Shown piece by piece: positions 24,443-35,521 of a stretch of 64,000 nt of DNA (the first letter of the stretch is position 1; each line of letters starts with the position of its first letter). Made by a program: the position numbers and the translations under genes. Source of the stretch: Saccharomycopsis fibuligera x Saccharomycopsis cf. fibuligera (taxonomy: Eukaryota > Ascomycota > Saccharomycetes > Ascoideales > Saccharomycopsidaceae); NCBI GenBank assembly GCA_001936135.1, contig CP012816.1:3469501-3533500 (forward strand), in the 5' to 3' direction. The notes beneath the pieces were generated by a model. The model was not told the origin of the DNA. It searched no databases and worked only from the letters and a program-made list of their open reading frames with translations.

Positions 24443-24826
24443 TCTTTCCGCAACGATTGACCAAGATTTAGCTGGACAAAATATTGATACCGAAACCATA
24501 GTCTACGTTTAAAGCTCAAAGTCACTCAAATGAATTTGGTTACACTATTATTAAAGTAAGACTAGGTGCTTCAACAACCCACAGTGAAGGTATATATCAA
24601 CGCTCGTAACAGAGGGATACCCGGTTTATGCGATGGATCACAAATTTCTCACAGAAAGCGCACTCAAAAGGCCTCCTTTGTTTTTTCTGAACTTGCTCAT
24701 CAAGTCTACAATTGCCTTGTTCAATAGCTTGCGTGTGCTAGTCAGTTTACATATAACCGATCAATTGAACTTCAGGCGGTTAAAATTCTTGTATCTTACT
24801 TTTTTTGAGCTTTCCACTTTCAAAGA
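24159..24826. promoter_or_regulatory. Divergent promoter region PRS5/TOM1
   Basis: These 668 bp hold an (AT)n tract (about 24363-24388), a 38-bp poly(A) tract at 24403-24440 and a 66-codon upstream ORF (24633-24833) that ends within the TOM1 start. The poly(dA:dT) tract probably marks a nucleosome-free zone between the two promoters. Confidence 0.6.
24403..24440. repeat. Poly(dA) tract, 38 bp
   Basis: This is an uninterrupted A run between the divergent PRS5 and TOM1 genes, with an (AT)n dinucleotide tract just before it. Confidence 0.9.
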
Positions 24827-24833
24827 ATGCTAA
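24633..24833 (+). CDS. Upstream ORF overlapping the TOM1 start
   Basis: This ATG-initiated 66-codon frame runs from 24633 and its TAA occupies 24831-24833, overlapping the first codons of TOM1 (ATG 24827-24829) in another frame. The predicted peptide is Leu/Phe-rich with a possible membrane segment (FFLNLLIKSTIALF). There is no homology I recognise. It could be a translational control element, or chance; whether it lies in the TOM1 mRNA is unknown. Confidence 0.3.
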   Translation: MDHKFLTESALKRPPLFFLNLLIKSTIALFNSLRVLVSLHITDQLNFRRLKFLYLTFFELSTFKEC

Positions 24834-27800
24834 TTGGTGATAAACTAAACTTTCTGTTAAAGTTGCAATTTGCCAATGAATTGGCAGAATTGCCTCTCGA
24901 TGAGTTGATTAATCAGATCAACACGAATCTATTGCCAATTGTTATCAGGTTCAATGACTTTCACTACTGGATTCCCGTTTTAAACAAATTCGATGAGATT
25001 TTGGAATCTCAGATCAAAAAGTACCAGCTTTCCGACCCATGTACTAAACTTTTGGAAATCAGTAGCAAAGATGAGCATGTCATAGTATCTGTTTTAAAAT
25101 TTACCGAAATACTTATAAACCAATGTTCAACAAAATCTTTATACAACTCGAGTGATCGATTGTATGATTTGCTTAATAGCTCTAACATTGTTATCAGGTA
25201 TCACACTCTACGAAACTTGACTTTGATCGCCAATAGAATTGTCAAGAAAAGAGTGATCAGATACGCTGTTCCTCCGATTGTCAAAAAAAAAGTTAGTTTT
25301 TTGGCCAATTGTTTCCCACCAGATTTGCAAATCACTGATGCCAAAAACATTAATGACTCCTTTGATTTGCTTGATGTTTTACTAAATGAAAAACCTATTC
25401 CATCAAAATGGTGCCAATTAGACTTCAAGTACTTCAAATCAACTTTATCTGCCGATCCTAAATCTTCAAATACTGATACTCAGATAGCTACTAAAAACAG
25501 TAATCAAACAAAAAGTCTTAAACAAGATACGACTAGTAAGAAATTAAAAACAGGAAAGAAAAAATCTCAAAAGAATTCATCTACAGTTGAAGGTGTTTCC
25601 CATTTTATTTTAAGCCAGGACGAAATCAGGAAATTATCATTTCAGCAAATTTACGATAAAGCTTGCAATGTGTTGCCCTCAGAATTTTGGTTCAAGTTTG
25701 GTGTCCAATTAGCAATAGCAAAGTCCTTCAGCAATAAATCTTTTGAATGTTTGCATCTTAGAGAACAATTGGTTCAACTCAAGATTGTCGCTACCTCTTT
25801 CAATCTACTTATTAATGACTCTGTTTCGATCTCTGACGAACAACAGATCTCAGAAGCGGACACACAAAGTATCAACTCTATTATCACTTTAATCAAACCT
25901 GAGAATCAACCAAGAATCCCTTCGAATATTTATTGTGATGCAATGTTCTCACTAGCATATATTTGTGGGAAAAAGTATTTACGCTCGGAGTTGTTAAAGT
26001 TAATGAGCGGCAACGTAAGTCATGGTTTGATTTTCAAAATACTTAGATCCATTTACAAAGTTTTACAAAAAAATAACAACATTATATCTGTTAGAGAGTT
26101 ATCTTTACAAGACAATAAATCTGAAGATATTAAGAGGTCATTTACTTACTTCTTTCTCATTCTTGAAAATCTTGTGGAGATGAAACAATCAGCAAATTCT
26201 TTGGTATCAGCTGGTCTTTTGAGTCAATTATTGGAATTTCTTCCTCTCAGATCCAACAAGTACAAAAATATTCTTGCGTATTCAACTTATATCTTAAAGA
26301 TTGTGGTCACTTCAAACTTAAGCAATTTAGACCCTTTCATATCTAAAGATGGGTTTACCTTATTGATCGATGCTATTGGAGATCAGGTTGACTACACTTT
26401 GAAAAATCAAAACATGTATTCTGGGTTGGATGTAATAACCGATCGTACAGAGAAATTTGACATCAAAAAATTAGATGAAAATGATCTTAGTGTTAAAATA
26501 TTAATGAAAGAACGTGAAATAAATTACTCAAAATCATTAATTAAATTTTCTTTTGATTTAATAAAAACAGATTCTGGTGATAGGATGAGAAATTTGTTTG
26601 ACTCTCCTCTCTTACAGTCATTGAATAAAATCTTAATCAACAACAAAATTTTTGGTCCAAAGGTTTTGACCCATGCATTGAGTGCAATTACATCCATTAT
26701 CCATAATGAGCCAACATCGTTTCCAATCTTAGTCGAGTCCAATACTATAGACACTGTTATTTCTCATTTTGCTGAGTTCTTGGTAGATGACGGTTACTTA
26801 ATTTTGTCGTTGCCTGACGTCATCGGGGCAATATGTTTAAATAAGACCGGTTTACAAAAAATTCAAGATAGCAAAGTAATAACTATGTTTTTTGATATAT
26901 TTTTGGATACCAAAATTGCTCGTGTTTTGGTACAAGATGAACTTTCGCCTTCATTGGCTACTGTTTTCGATGAGTTGGGAAGACACTATAGCGATTTGAA
27001 GCCAGAGATTTTAAGCGCAACCAAGGCACTCGTTGAAAAAGTGCCTGCTTTTGTTTCCTCAAAAATGAAGGGCGTTCAGTTTTATAAATCGCTGACGAAT
27101 AAAAACTTGTACTATAGTGAATCCGAGCCTAATGATTATGAAGAGGAAGGATTCAAAACCATGAATGATGATATTGAAGAGGAAATGAATGTGTTGGAAA
27201 ATGCAGCCAATTTTATATATGTTGCTTTGACAGATAATGAAGTCTGGGGCCCAATATTTGCTGATGTGGAAGCGGGAACCTATACTTTTGACAAATGGCT
27301 TCCATTATTATTATATGATAAGGCTCCGTATGACTATTTGAGCTCAAATTGTTATTTTGCTATATTCACAGCAGTCAAATCCTTAGAAGACAGAAAAAAT
27401 GGATACGGGTTTAAACCATTATTCAATGAAGTTTTGAGACTTATGAGAGATCCTTTAATTCAAGACTTTGTTAATCACCTGTCTAGAGACCATGAGTCTT
27501 TCTTTGTCCGCTTTGATAATAACAACAAAAATGATGATAGCGGTTCGAAGTTTATGAGAAAATTAAACCACTTGTGTATTGGTTTGAACTCATTTGCTGA
27601 GATGTTTATGCAGCCCGATGGTGCTAATCAAAAAAGCGCAAAAATGATTTCTCAGGAATTTTCAACAGACGAGGGCCTTGAATTTATCGGCTTAATGATG
27701 AAATTGTTTGAAAGAATAGCAGTTGAAGAAATTATTATTAGAGAACGCTTGCCAGTACAAGTTGCACAATTATCCTTACCTACCAACCAATCTATGTTTT

Positions 27801-30800
27801 CATCCCAACTTGTACTCAAGTCCCCGGTTTACAATAGCGAACTATCAAACAAGATTGTTAAAACAAGTCCAAAGATTAAAAATACTTTACAAATTAGATG
27901 TATTATGGAAGATATACAGTCTTCTGTTGCATGTTGTTTGTCTATGTTGACCAGGATTCAAATTGCTTTTGAGAGCATTATGTTAGACACCAGTCCAGAT
28001 CCAGTTATACAATTAAAACAGAGTGCGGTTTTCACTAAACATATTGCTTCTCTTTTTGTGTCAAAGAATTTTGCGCTTTCAGAGCTTCAATCATCATTGA
28101 CTCCCTCGCAGATTAAAAATTACTTCTTGGTGAACTTAGAATTACTTAGGCATGTGATGACTAGAGAGGCCTATGGGTTTGAGCATGTTCAAATTTCGTT
28201 TATAACATACTTTATGGAACTTGATGGTTTATTATTGTTGAAAAAAATTTTATTAGAGTTGTTACATGATGTTAAGTCTTTATCATTGGAAGACGCCCAA
28301 ATCTATTTGGAAAGATTGAATTATGTAAATGTTCAACAGAATGACTACTGTATTACATTTGCAACCATTCACAAGCTTCTATACATTTTTACTAGAATTT
28401 GTTCTAATAACTTGTTGAAGGAATTGCCATTTCTGTATAGTTTTCAAGATCGCAATATGGGTCCAAAATCTATCAAAAAGGCTTTTTTGGTTCAAAGCAG
28501 AATCTTCTGTTTTGGTGTTCTAGTTGATGTATTTGAAACAGAAGTGTTTGATCTGGAATCAAAGAAAATTCCTAACCAAATTTGCTCACAACTTATAACT
28601 ATTGCAGAAAAGGTTTATTCAGATGCTGGTGAAAATGACTTGAAGGATAAGGACAGTGTTTTATATTCTTTATCAAAGGAAAATTTGGATCGAAAAGAAG
28701 AGCAAGTAAAATATTTGAAATCGCTTGGCTTGAGCAATGAAGAAAGCTATAAGATTTTGGATAAACTTAAAACTAATCGTTTGAGTTTTAGTTCAAGTTC
28801 CATCGCACAATTGAAAGATCCAGAAATTACAGAACTTCTGAAATGGGAGGATATTAAAAAGAAGGTTTCCGAAAAAGAATTTTCTCCAGTAGAGCCCGTT
28901 CCAATAAAACCTCAATTCAGAAACTATGATGTTCTTTCAAACTTGGTTCTGCTACGAACTTCTGATGATAGCTTGTGTTTTTCTAATTTGTTACTTTTGC
29001 CACAACTATATTCCACGACAGTTCCCGGTGTTTCTAGTTTGTTATCCACTATATCAGAGTCATCATACGTTGAAGATCCACTTTCTCCTTGGAATGATGC
29101 ATGTGAAATATTATACTCATTTCAAAAAATATCTTCAGCTGGGTCAGAAGATGATACCAGATTTAGAGCAATGCTTGAAGTTATTGGAACATCATTAGGC
29201 TATCACAATAATAATGACAGAAAGCCAGATATCACAAAGCTTCTTGAATTTTTGGATGAGTTCATGAATGAAGATTCCGTCAACTTTGAATGGTTCAGTG
29301 GCTTTTTGTTGATCTATGAAAAAGTGCTCACATCAACATTATCACCAACCTACAAAGATGCTACACGTACTGTTATTCCAGAATATCTTGGTATACCAAG
29401 ATTTGACCGGCAATATGAAATAAATAAAGGGTTGTATAAAAAATTCTTAAACATTATTTTGAGCAGCAAAGAATTTAAGGATGTCAATACTGCCTGCTTA
29501 ACCGCTAAAATTTTGATTTTATATTTACAAGATTACGAAAATTTTTCTAGTGTATTAGATAGTGGCATTATCAGTCCTTTATTAAAAGCCAGTGAAAAAT
29601 TTGGAGACTTTGAAGAGACTATTTTGGACGATTCTGAAGAAAGTGATGAAGAAAAGAAAAGACACCGGTCGTTGGTTTTCAAGAAGAAAGATGAAATTGA
29701 TCACTACAAATCAGTACTTACTGCCCTCTTAAGAAGGTGCTTTGAAACCAAAGAAGTGGTTAAGCTGGTTATTGATAAACTTCTTGGTGACAACATTGCT
29801 GCTGAAGCAACTAAAGACAGATACAGAGGGACGAGAAGTCATTTTTCGTTGAAAACTCTTGTTCTCAATTCGCTGTCTTTAGTTTTAAGAAATCCTGAAG
29901 CTTTTGTTGAAAGTATTTCTTCCAAAGTTCTTTTGCAAGATCCTCAGAATCCTATACAGTCTTTGAATGTTATGAAGGTTCCAGAGAAAGACGACAAAAA
30001 TAAAGATAAAGAAAGTAATAAAGAGGGTGGTGACACTGAAGACGCTTCTATGATAGATGTTTCTACAAACGAAAATATAGTAAACAGCAACACAGTAGAA
30101 GGTAAGAAGGAGCATTCTTTTTCAGAAAAGTCATCAGGAGTTATGAGATTGCTATTGTCTGAGTTGATGAGCATCAGACCTAACGAATGGGCCAAAGATA
30201 CTCCGGAACAAGCGAAGTTATATGAAGAACTTAAAGAAAAGCCGAAGAAAGAAGCGAAAAACAAAAGTCACTTGTTCAAGAATCCTAAACATAGTTATGT
30301 CTGCTTTTTGCTTTCGGTAATTATCGAGCTTTTAGCATCATACAAGCAATGCAAACTTGAATTCTTGACATTCTCCAAAAAGGCGCTGACGCAAAACGGT
30401 TCTTTGAAACCTCGATCTACAGCGCTTAATTTTTTCTTACATCAATTAGTGCCTACCAATGCTTTCATAGACAATAAAAACAATGAATTTGACCGAAGAT
30501 CAACTGTGTCTAGATTGGCAAAGCTTGCAGTTTTTTTCCTCCTTTCCACAATTGATGTGGCTGCGACGAGTGATAAGTCATCAAAAGCTCCTCCAAAAGA
30601 AGACTCAGATATGCTATTCATCAGAAAATTCTCAATAGATATCATATCTAAGGCTTTGAAAGAGTCTTGTGAAGTCAATGATCTTGCAAATGTCAGATAT
30701 AGTAAGGTTGTTGATTTAGCTGAATTGTGTTCTTTATTGATCGAGCCAGAATTCAAATCAAAGCCTTCTATTGTAGATCTGAGTTCCACTAACAATGATT

Positions 30801-33800
30801 CTTTCTTTATTGGAAAAGCCATGATTGAAAGATCAATTCCGTCTCAAATGGCTTCCATTTTGATGACTATTGATTTAAACTTTCCAGGAGTTCAAAAAGT
30901 TTCAAAGCATATTGTCAAATTTTTGAATGTAATTGGATCCTTGAAATCAAAGCGCCAAGACTTATTTAAAAACTGCAGCGATGGAGAAGAAGAAGAGGAG
31001 GTTGACGCTGAAGATTATGATTCCCATGATGAAATTACACAACTTTTCAGAAATTCCTCATTGGGTATGTATGATGTTGATGATTACAATTCTGATGATG
31101 AATCTGATGAATTTGACGATGAAGATAGTGATATAATTATCTACTCTGATGAAATTGAAGATGAGCTCAATGATACAGGTGAAGACGAATATGGTAGTGA
31201 TCGGGGTTCCGTCATGGAAATGGATATAGACATTGACGATGAAGACGGCCCTGATGAGGATTTCTATAACAACGAAGATGTGACTGCTGTATCATTGGAT
31301 GACTCCCAAAATGATAGTGAAAATGATGCTGATGATGATTATGATAGCGAAAATGACAATGACGACATTGAAATCATTGACGAAATGCGTGATGTTGATG
31401 ACGATGATGATGACAATATTGATGGCTATTCTGATGAGTACTTATCAGACGAGGATGCCGAAAGCGAAAATGATGTTGATGATGATGATGATGATGAGGA
31501 GGAGGAAGCTCTTAGCAGTGATGACTCGGAGATAATAGATCAATGGGTTGAAGATTACGAAAACGATGAAAACAGAGATCGCAATAGAGATACAGCGCTG
31601 AGAAGAAGAGATATTAGACAGTCATTCTCAACAGACACTGGCAGAATGAGCTTTTTAAGATTTCTCAACTCGTTTTCAAGCAATCTTGCTGGTGGTCGCG
31701 AAAGGCCATTTTTTGATGTTGTTGAAGATAATTCAGATGATAATGAAGATGTTGATGAACCACCATTGATTGGCGGTAGAAATCATCGTGATGATTTGTT
31801 ATTGGATCATATCGAGCTTGAATTGCCAGGTGCTCGAATGGGTGTTGTACATGGTTCAAATCCTGGTGTTGTTCATCACATGGATAGAGATTTGAGACAT
31901 AGTGAATTTGGTCGCGGTGGCGTTGGCCGTCTTCTTCCAGATGCTATCAATCTTAATACTCAGACAGTTATACCAGATATTCTCAGTGGCAGATATAGGC
32001 CAAGACATTTTAATAGAAGAGCTGAAAAAGAGATCAAAAGCGAATTTAAGTCTACTGAAGAAACTTGGCGCAATCTTTATAATGTTCATTTTGGCAGGTC
32101 ATTAACCACGGATGCTGTGCAGGTTATTCCATCTATTATTGACTTGATATTTGAAGAGAGCGTGAAAATAGAGGAAAAACGTAAAGAAGAAAAGAAAAAC
32201 AAAGAGAAGGAGGCTGAGGAAAAGAGAAAACGCGAAGAAGAAAAGAGAAGAAAGGAAGAAGAAGAGGAACGCCACAGAAGAGAGGAAGAGGCTGCTGCTC
32301 GAGGTGAATCCAATGCTCTGACAGAAGAGAATAACGAGCCTATTATGGTGGAGATTGGCGGGGAAGAGGTCGATATTGCAGGAACTGACATTGATTTGGA
32401 GTTTTTGTTAGCTCTACCTGCAGATATGAGAGAAGAAGTCTATCACCAGCACATGGCTGAGCAACGCGCTCAAGCAGCCCGTTCCAGTGGTAGTCTTCAT
32501 GATATCGATCCAGACTTCCTCGACGCTCTTCCCGATCAGCTCCGCCAGGAGATACTCGAGCAACAAGCCTCGTCTAGACAAGGTGGTGGCGTCGACATAC
32601 TAAGTCGTAGCAGAGTCGAAGATCAAGAAGGTAATGAAGAAGAAGAAGCGGAAGAATCTGACGAGGTAGGTGAAGATGACAAGGAAGTCTCGAGAAAGCG
32701 AATTTACTTTACTCCTTTGGTAGAAAAGGGAGGCGTTTCAGGATTGCTTAGGCTAATATTTGTGAAGCAAAGAGCAGTTCAACGAGACCATTTTTACAAT
32801 TTGTTAGAATACTTATGCTATAGTAAACAAACAAGGTCTGAGGTGATTTCGATTTTATTGTATATTCTTCAAGATGGCATCAATGATCAAAAATCCCTTG
32901 AACGTGCATTCGTTAGACTTTCGAACAGAGCAATCTCGTTGAGTAACACTAATAAACAATCGAATAATGACTCTAATGCTAATACAAGCATTGTCTCTGC
33001 GCCATCACCAGCGATTCCAAAAAATAGTCTTGCTTCCCAGCTTCCTATCAATGCATCTCCTGTTGATGTTGCAGCTAGAATTTTAGGTGCCTTGAATTAC
33101 TTGTTGGACAGTTATCCACATTTACGCTATTATTTCCTCACAGAGCATGAAAGCTCAATTTCTCTTAAAAAATTATCTCGATCAAAGTCAAGATCAAGAG
33201 ATCAGTTTTCTAACAAAGACTTAAAATATCCAATAAACACGTTATTGTCGCTCATCGATAAGCCGCTTATAAAGAAGGAGCAAGTTTTGATTGATTTGTT
33301 GTCAAAGGCGATTAAAACTTCTACAAGCTCGTTAACAGTTATTGAAAAAGCTAAAGCAAAAGAGAAGGAGAAATCAGAACAGACTAATGACGACGAAAGT
33401 ATGGATGTTAATAGCGAAGGCAATATTAAATCGCAAGGCAAGAAGTACAAGGAAGAAAGTAAAAAGATATCAAAACAATTTGAACTTCCATCTATACCTA
33501 ACTCAAATCTCAGCCTCGTTGTCTCAATTTTGATTGCTGATGACTGTTCCAGTAAAACTTTCCAACAAGCTTTAACGACTATGAGAAACTTCTCTTCCTT
33601 GTCAAATTCAAAACAAGTATTCTCTGCGGAACTTTCCTCTTTTGCTACTAATGCCGGTAAATTATTGGTCACCGACTTGAGAGAATTGGCAGAAGTCATT
33701 GCAAAATCGAGCGACTCAACTGATATCAATGGTTTTGTTTTGGAAAAATTCACATCCTCCAGTTCCACGCAAAACAAGCTTTTGAGGGTCTTAACAGCTC

Positions 33801-35338
33801 TTGATTATTTATTTGATACAGAAAATGAGAATATGGATTTCCAGTCCTTAAAGTCTTTATATGAAAAATTAGCCCTTGGTCCATTGTGGGGAACGCTTAG
33901 TGATTGTTTAAGAGGTTTGGAAAAAAACAAGTCATTGTACAACGTTGCTACTGTGTTGCTTCCTTTAATAGAAAGTCTCATGGTTGTTTGCAAGCATAGT
34001 AAAGTTAAAGATTTACAAGTAAAGGACACTTTGAGATATGAATCAAAAGCTCATGATTTCGCAAAAGAGCCTATCGAAAGCTTGTTCTTTTCCTTTACCA
34101 ATGAACATAAAACTATTTTGAATGAAATGGTTCGTACAAAGCCAAAATTAATGAGCGGACCTTTCTCCATGTTAGTGCGTAACCCAAAAATTCTTGAATT
34201 TGATAATAAGAAGAATTACTTCGATAGAAAATTGCATAACAATTCTACATCTCGTTCTACCTTGCCTATAAAAGTTAGCCGTGATAGAGTATTCTTGGAT
34301 ACATACAGAGCTTGTGCTTTCAAACCTGCAGACGTTTTCCGTGATTCTAAACTTGATATTACTTTCAAAGGAGAAGCCGGAGTTGATGCGGGTGGTGTTA
34401 CTCGTGAATGGTATCAAGTTTTGTCAAGACAGATATTCAACCCTGATTACGCTCTTTTCATTCCAGTTGCTTCGGACAGATCAACGTTCCATCCTAACCG
34501 TACGTCAGGTGTGAATTCTGAGCATCTCTTGTTCTTCAAATTTATTGGTCGTATTATTGGGAAGGCCATTTATGATAGTCAGTATTTGGATGCCCATTTC
34601 AGTCGTGCGGTATACAAGCGTCTTTTAGGTAGATCTGTCTCTTTGAAAGATATGGAAACTTTAGATTTGGATTATTTCAAATCATTAATGTGGATGTTAG
34701 AAAACGACATCACAGATATAATAACGGAAACTTTTTCTGTGGAAACAGATGATTACGGTGAGCACAAAGTAATTGATTTGAAACCTAATGGTAGTAACAT
34801 TCCTGTGACGGAAGAGAATAAGCAAGAGTATGTTAAGCTTGTGGTTGAATATAAATTACAGGAGAGTGTTAAAGAACAAATGGACAACTTTTTGCAAGGA
34901 TTTCACGAAATTATTCCTAAGGACTTGATTGCTATCTTTGACGAACAAGAGCTAGAATTATTAATCTCTGGCTTACCTGACATTGATGTGGATGACTGGA
35001 AAAACAACACTATTTACACTAATTACTCTCCATCTAATACAGTCATCCAGTGGTTCTGGAGAGCAGTAAAATCATTTGACAAGGAGCAGAAGGCCAAGTT
35101 ATTACAGTTCGTTACCGGTACTAGTAAAGTTCCATTAACAGGCTTTGCAGCTCTAGCTGGTGTCAATGGTAACCATAAATTTAGTATTCACAGAGACTAT
35201 GGCTCATTGGAGCGGTTGCCAAGTGCACACACCTGTTTCAATCAACTTGACTTACCGCCTTATGAATCTTACGAGCAGCTTCGTGGATCTTTATTATTAG
35301 CCATCACTGAAGGTCACGAAGGTTTTGGTTTTGCTTGA
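24827..35338 (+). CDS. TOM1: HECT-type E3 ubiquitin ligase Tom1 (HUWE1 family)
   Basis: This 3503-residue giant ligase (S. cerevisiae 3268) ubiquitylates unassembled ribosomal proteins, excess histones, Cdc6 and Yra1, and is needed for nuclear mRNA export at high temperature. Domain order: the N-terminal armadillo-like helices begin with a Tom1-typical YWIPVLNKFDEIL block (about residues 48-60). Long helical repeats follow, then a very acidic, disordered belt (about residues 2050-2245). Next comes a charged coiled-coil (about 2445-2490) and two ubiquitin-binding UBM motifs, EFLLALPADMREEV (about 2522) and DFLDALPDQLRQEI (about 2562). The C-terminal HECT domain contains GEAGVDAGGVTREWY and the catalytic Cys C3470 in HTCFNQLDLP, 33 residues from the end, as in the family. 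The single frame is intact over 10.5 kb. Confidence 0.97.
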   Translation: MLIGDKLNFLLKLQFANELAELPLDELINQINTNLLPIVIRFNDFHYWIPVLNKFDEILESQIKKYQLSDPCTKLLEISSKDEHVIVSVLKFTEILINQCSTKSLYNSSDRLYDLLNSSNIVIRYHTLRNLTLIANRIVKKRVIRYAVPPIVKKKVSFLANCFPPDLQITDAKNINDSFDLLDVLLNEKPIPSKWCQLDFKYFKSTLSADPKSSNTDTQIATKNSNQTKSLKQDTTSKKLKTGKKKSQKNSSTVEGVSHFILSQDEIRKLSFQQIYDKACNVLPSEFWFKFGVQLAIAKSFSNKSFECLHLREQLVQLKIVATSFNLLINDSVSISDEQQISEADTQSINSIITLIKPENQPRIPSNIYCDAMFSLAYICGKKYLRSELLKLMSGNVSHGLIFKILRSIYKVLQKNNNIISVRELSLQDNKSEDIKRSFTYFFLILENLVEMKQSANSLVSAGLLSQLLEFLPLRSNKYKNILAYSTYILKIVVTSNLSNLDPFISKDGFTLLIDAIGDQVDYTLKNQNMYSGLDVITDRTEKFDIKKLDENDLSVKILMKEREINYSKSLIKFSFDLIKTDSGDRMRNLFDSPLLQSLNKILINNKIFGPKVLTHALSAITSIIHNEPTSFPILVESNTIDTVISHFAEFLVDDGYLILSLPDVIGAICLNKTGLQKIQDSKVITMFFDIFLDTKIARVLVQDELSPSLATVFDELGRHYSDLKPEILSATKALVEKVPAFVSSKMKGVQFYKSLTNKNLYYSESEPNDYEEEGFKTMNDDIEEEMNVLENAANFIYVALTDNEVWGPIFADVEAGTYTFDKWLPLLLYDKAPYDYLSSNCYFAIFTAVKSLEDRKNGYGFKPLFNEVLRLMRDPLIQDFVNHLSRDHESFFVRFDNNNKNDDSGSKFMRKLNHLCIGLNSFAEMFMQPDGANQKSAKMISQEFSTDEGLEFIGLMMKLFERIAVEEIIIRERLPVQVAQLSLPTNQSMFSSQLVLKSPVYNSELSNKIVKTSPKIKNTLQIRCIMEDIQSSVACCLSMLTRIQIAFESIMLDTSPDPVIQLKQSAVFTKHIASLFVSKNFALSELQSSLTPSQIKNYFLVNLELLRHVMTREAYGFEHVQISFITYFMELDGLLLLKKILLELLHDVKSLSLEDAQIYLERLNYVNVQQNDYCITFATIHKLLYIFTRICSNNLLKELPFLYSFQDRNMGPKSIKKAFLVQSRIFCFGVLVDVFETEVFDLESKKIPNQICSQLITIAEKVYSDAGENDLKDKDSVLYSLSKENLDRKEEQVKYLKSLGLSNEESYKILDKLKTNRLSFSSSSIAQLKDPEITELLKWEDIKKKVSEKEFSPVEPVPIKPQFRNYDVLSNLVLLRTSDDSLCFSNLLLLPQLYSTTVPGVSSLLSTISESSYVEDPLSPWNDACEILYSFQKISSAGSEDDTRFRAMLEVIGTSLGYHNNNDRKPDITKLLEFLDEFMNEDSVNFEWFSGFLLIYEKVLTSTLSPTYKDATRTVIPEYLGIPRFDRQYEINKGLYKKFLNIILSSKEFKDVNTACLTAKILILYLQDYENFSSVLDSGIISPLLKASEKFGDFEETILDDSEESDEEKKRHRSLVFKKKDEIDHYKSVLTALLRRCFETKEVVKLVIDKLLGDNIAAEATKDRYRGTRSHFSLKTLVLNSLSLVLRNPEAFVESISSKVLLQDPQNPIQSLNVMKVPEKDDKNKDKESNKEGGDTEDASMIDVSTNENIVNSNTVEGKKEHSFSEKSSGVMRLLLSELMSIRPNEWAKDTPEQAKLYEELKEKPKKEAKNKSHLFKNPKHSYVCFLLSVIIELLASYKQCKLEFLTFSKKALTQNGSLKPRSTALNFFLHQLVPTNAFIDNKNNEFDRRSTVSRLAKLAVFFLLSTIDVAATSDKSSKAPPKEDSDMLFIRKFSIDIISKALKESCEVNDLANVRYSKVVDLAELCSLLIEPEFKSKPSIVDLSSTNNDSFFIGKAMIERSIPSQMASILMTIDLNFPGVQKVSKHIVKFLNVIGSLKSKRQDLFKNCSDGEEEEEVDAEDYDSHDEITQLFRNSSLGMYDVDDYNSDDESDEFDDEDSDIIIYSDEIEDELNDTGEDEYGSDRGSVMEMDIDIDDEDGPDEDFYNNEDVTAVSLDDSQNDSENDADDDYDSENDNDDIEIIDEMRDVDDDDDDNIDGYSDEYLSDEDAESENDVDDDDDDEEEEALSSDDSEIIDQWVEDYENDENRDRNRDTALRRRDIRQSFSTDTGRMSFLRFLNSFSSNLAGGRERPFFDVVEDNSDDNEDVDEPPLIGGRNHRDDLLLDHIELELPGARMGVVHGSNPGVVHHMDRDLRHSEFGRGGVGRLLPDAINLNTQTVIPDILSGRYRPRHFNRRAEKEIKSEFKSTEETWRNLYNVHFGRSLTTDAVQVIPSIIDLIFEESVKIEEKRKEEKKNKEKEAEEKRKREEEKRRKEEEEERHRREEEAAARGESNALTEENNEPIMVEIGGEEVDIAGTDIDLEFLLALPADMREEVYHQHMAEQRAQAARSSGSLHDIDPDFLDALPDQLRQEILEQQASSRQGGGVDILSRSRVEDQEGNEEEEAEESDEVGEDDKEVSRKRIYFTPLVEKGGVSGLLRLIFVKQRAVQRDHFYNLLEYLCYSKQTRSEVISILLYILQDGINDQKSLERAFVRLSNRAISLSNTNKQSNNDSNANTSIVSAPSPAIPKNSLASQLPINASPVDVAARILGALNYLLDSYPHLRYYFLTEHESSISLKKLSRSKSRSRDQFSNKDLKYPINTLLSLIDKPLIKKEQVLIDLLSKAIKTSTSSLTVIEKAKAKEKEKSEQTNDDESMDVNSEGNIKSQGKKYKEESKKISKQFELPSIPNSNLSLVVSILIADDCSSKTFQQALTTMRNFSSLSNSKQVFSAELSSFATNAGKLLVTDLRELAEVIAKSSDSTDINGFVLEKFTSSSSTQNKLLRVLTALDYLFDTENENMDFQSLKSLYEKLALGPLWGTLSDCLRGLEKNKSLYNVATVLLPLIESLMVVCKHSKVKDLQVKDTLRYESKAHDFAKEPIESLFFSFTNEHKTILNEMVRTKPKLMSGPFSMLVRNPKILEFDNKKNYFDRKLHNNSTSRSTLPIKVSRDRVFLDTYRACAFKPADVFRDSKLDITFKGEAGVDAGGVTREWYQVLSRQIFNPDYALFIPVASDRSTFHPNRTSGVNSEHLLFFKFIGRIIGKAIYDSQYLDAHFSRAVYKRLLGRSVSLKDMETLDLDYFKSLMWMLENDITDIITETFSVETDDYGEHKVIDLKPNGSNIPVTEENKQEYVKLVVEYKLQESVKEQMDNFLQGFHEIIPKDLIAIFDEQELELLISGLPDIDVDDWKNNTIYTNYSPSNTVIQWFWRAVKSFDKEQKAKLLQFVTGTSKVPLTGFAALAGVNGNHKFSIHRDYGSLERLPSAHTCFNQLDLPPYESYEQLRGSLLLAITEGHEGFGFA

Positions 35339-35521
35339 TTTTTTTGATTTTTTTCTTTACTACTGATTTTTATTTTCATGAATTTTTTTTTTATTTTGCC
35401 ACAACTTTCCCGCTATTGATAATTTATTGTGACCCATATGCATTTTTTATTTTGTAACTGTGTATATAAATATGGAAAAGTACAATCATATTATATTTGA
35501 AAGACAGAATGTATATTCCTA
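35339..35521. other. Convergent 3' region TOM1/BCD1
   Basis: This short AT-rich gap separates two converging stop codons and carries T-rich 3'-end-like sequence. Confidence 0.5.

Noticed and set aside
33202-33777. 191-codon antisense frame inside TOM1
   Set aside because: It is a shadow of the conserved TOM1 reading frame, with no homology of its own.
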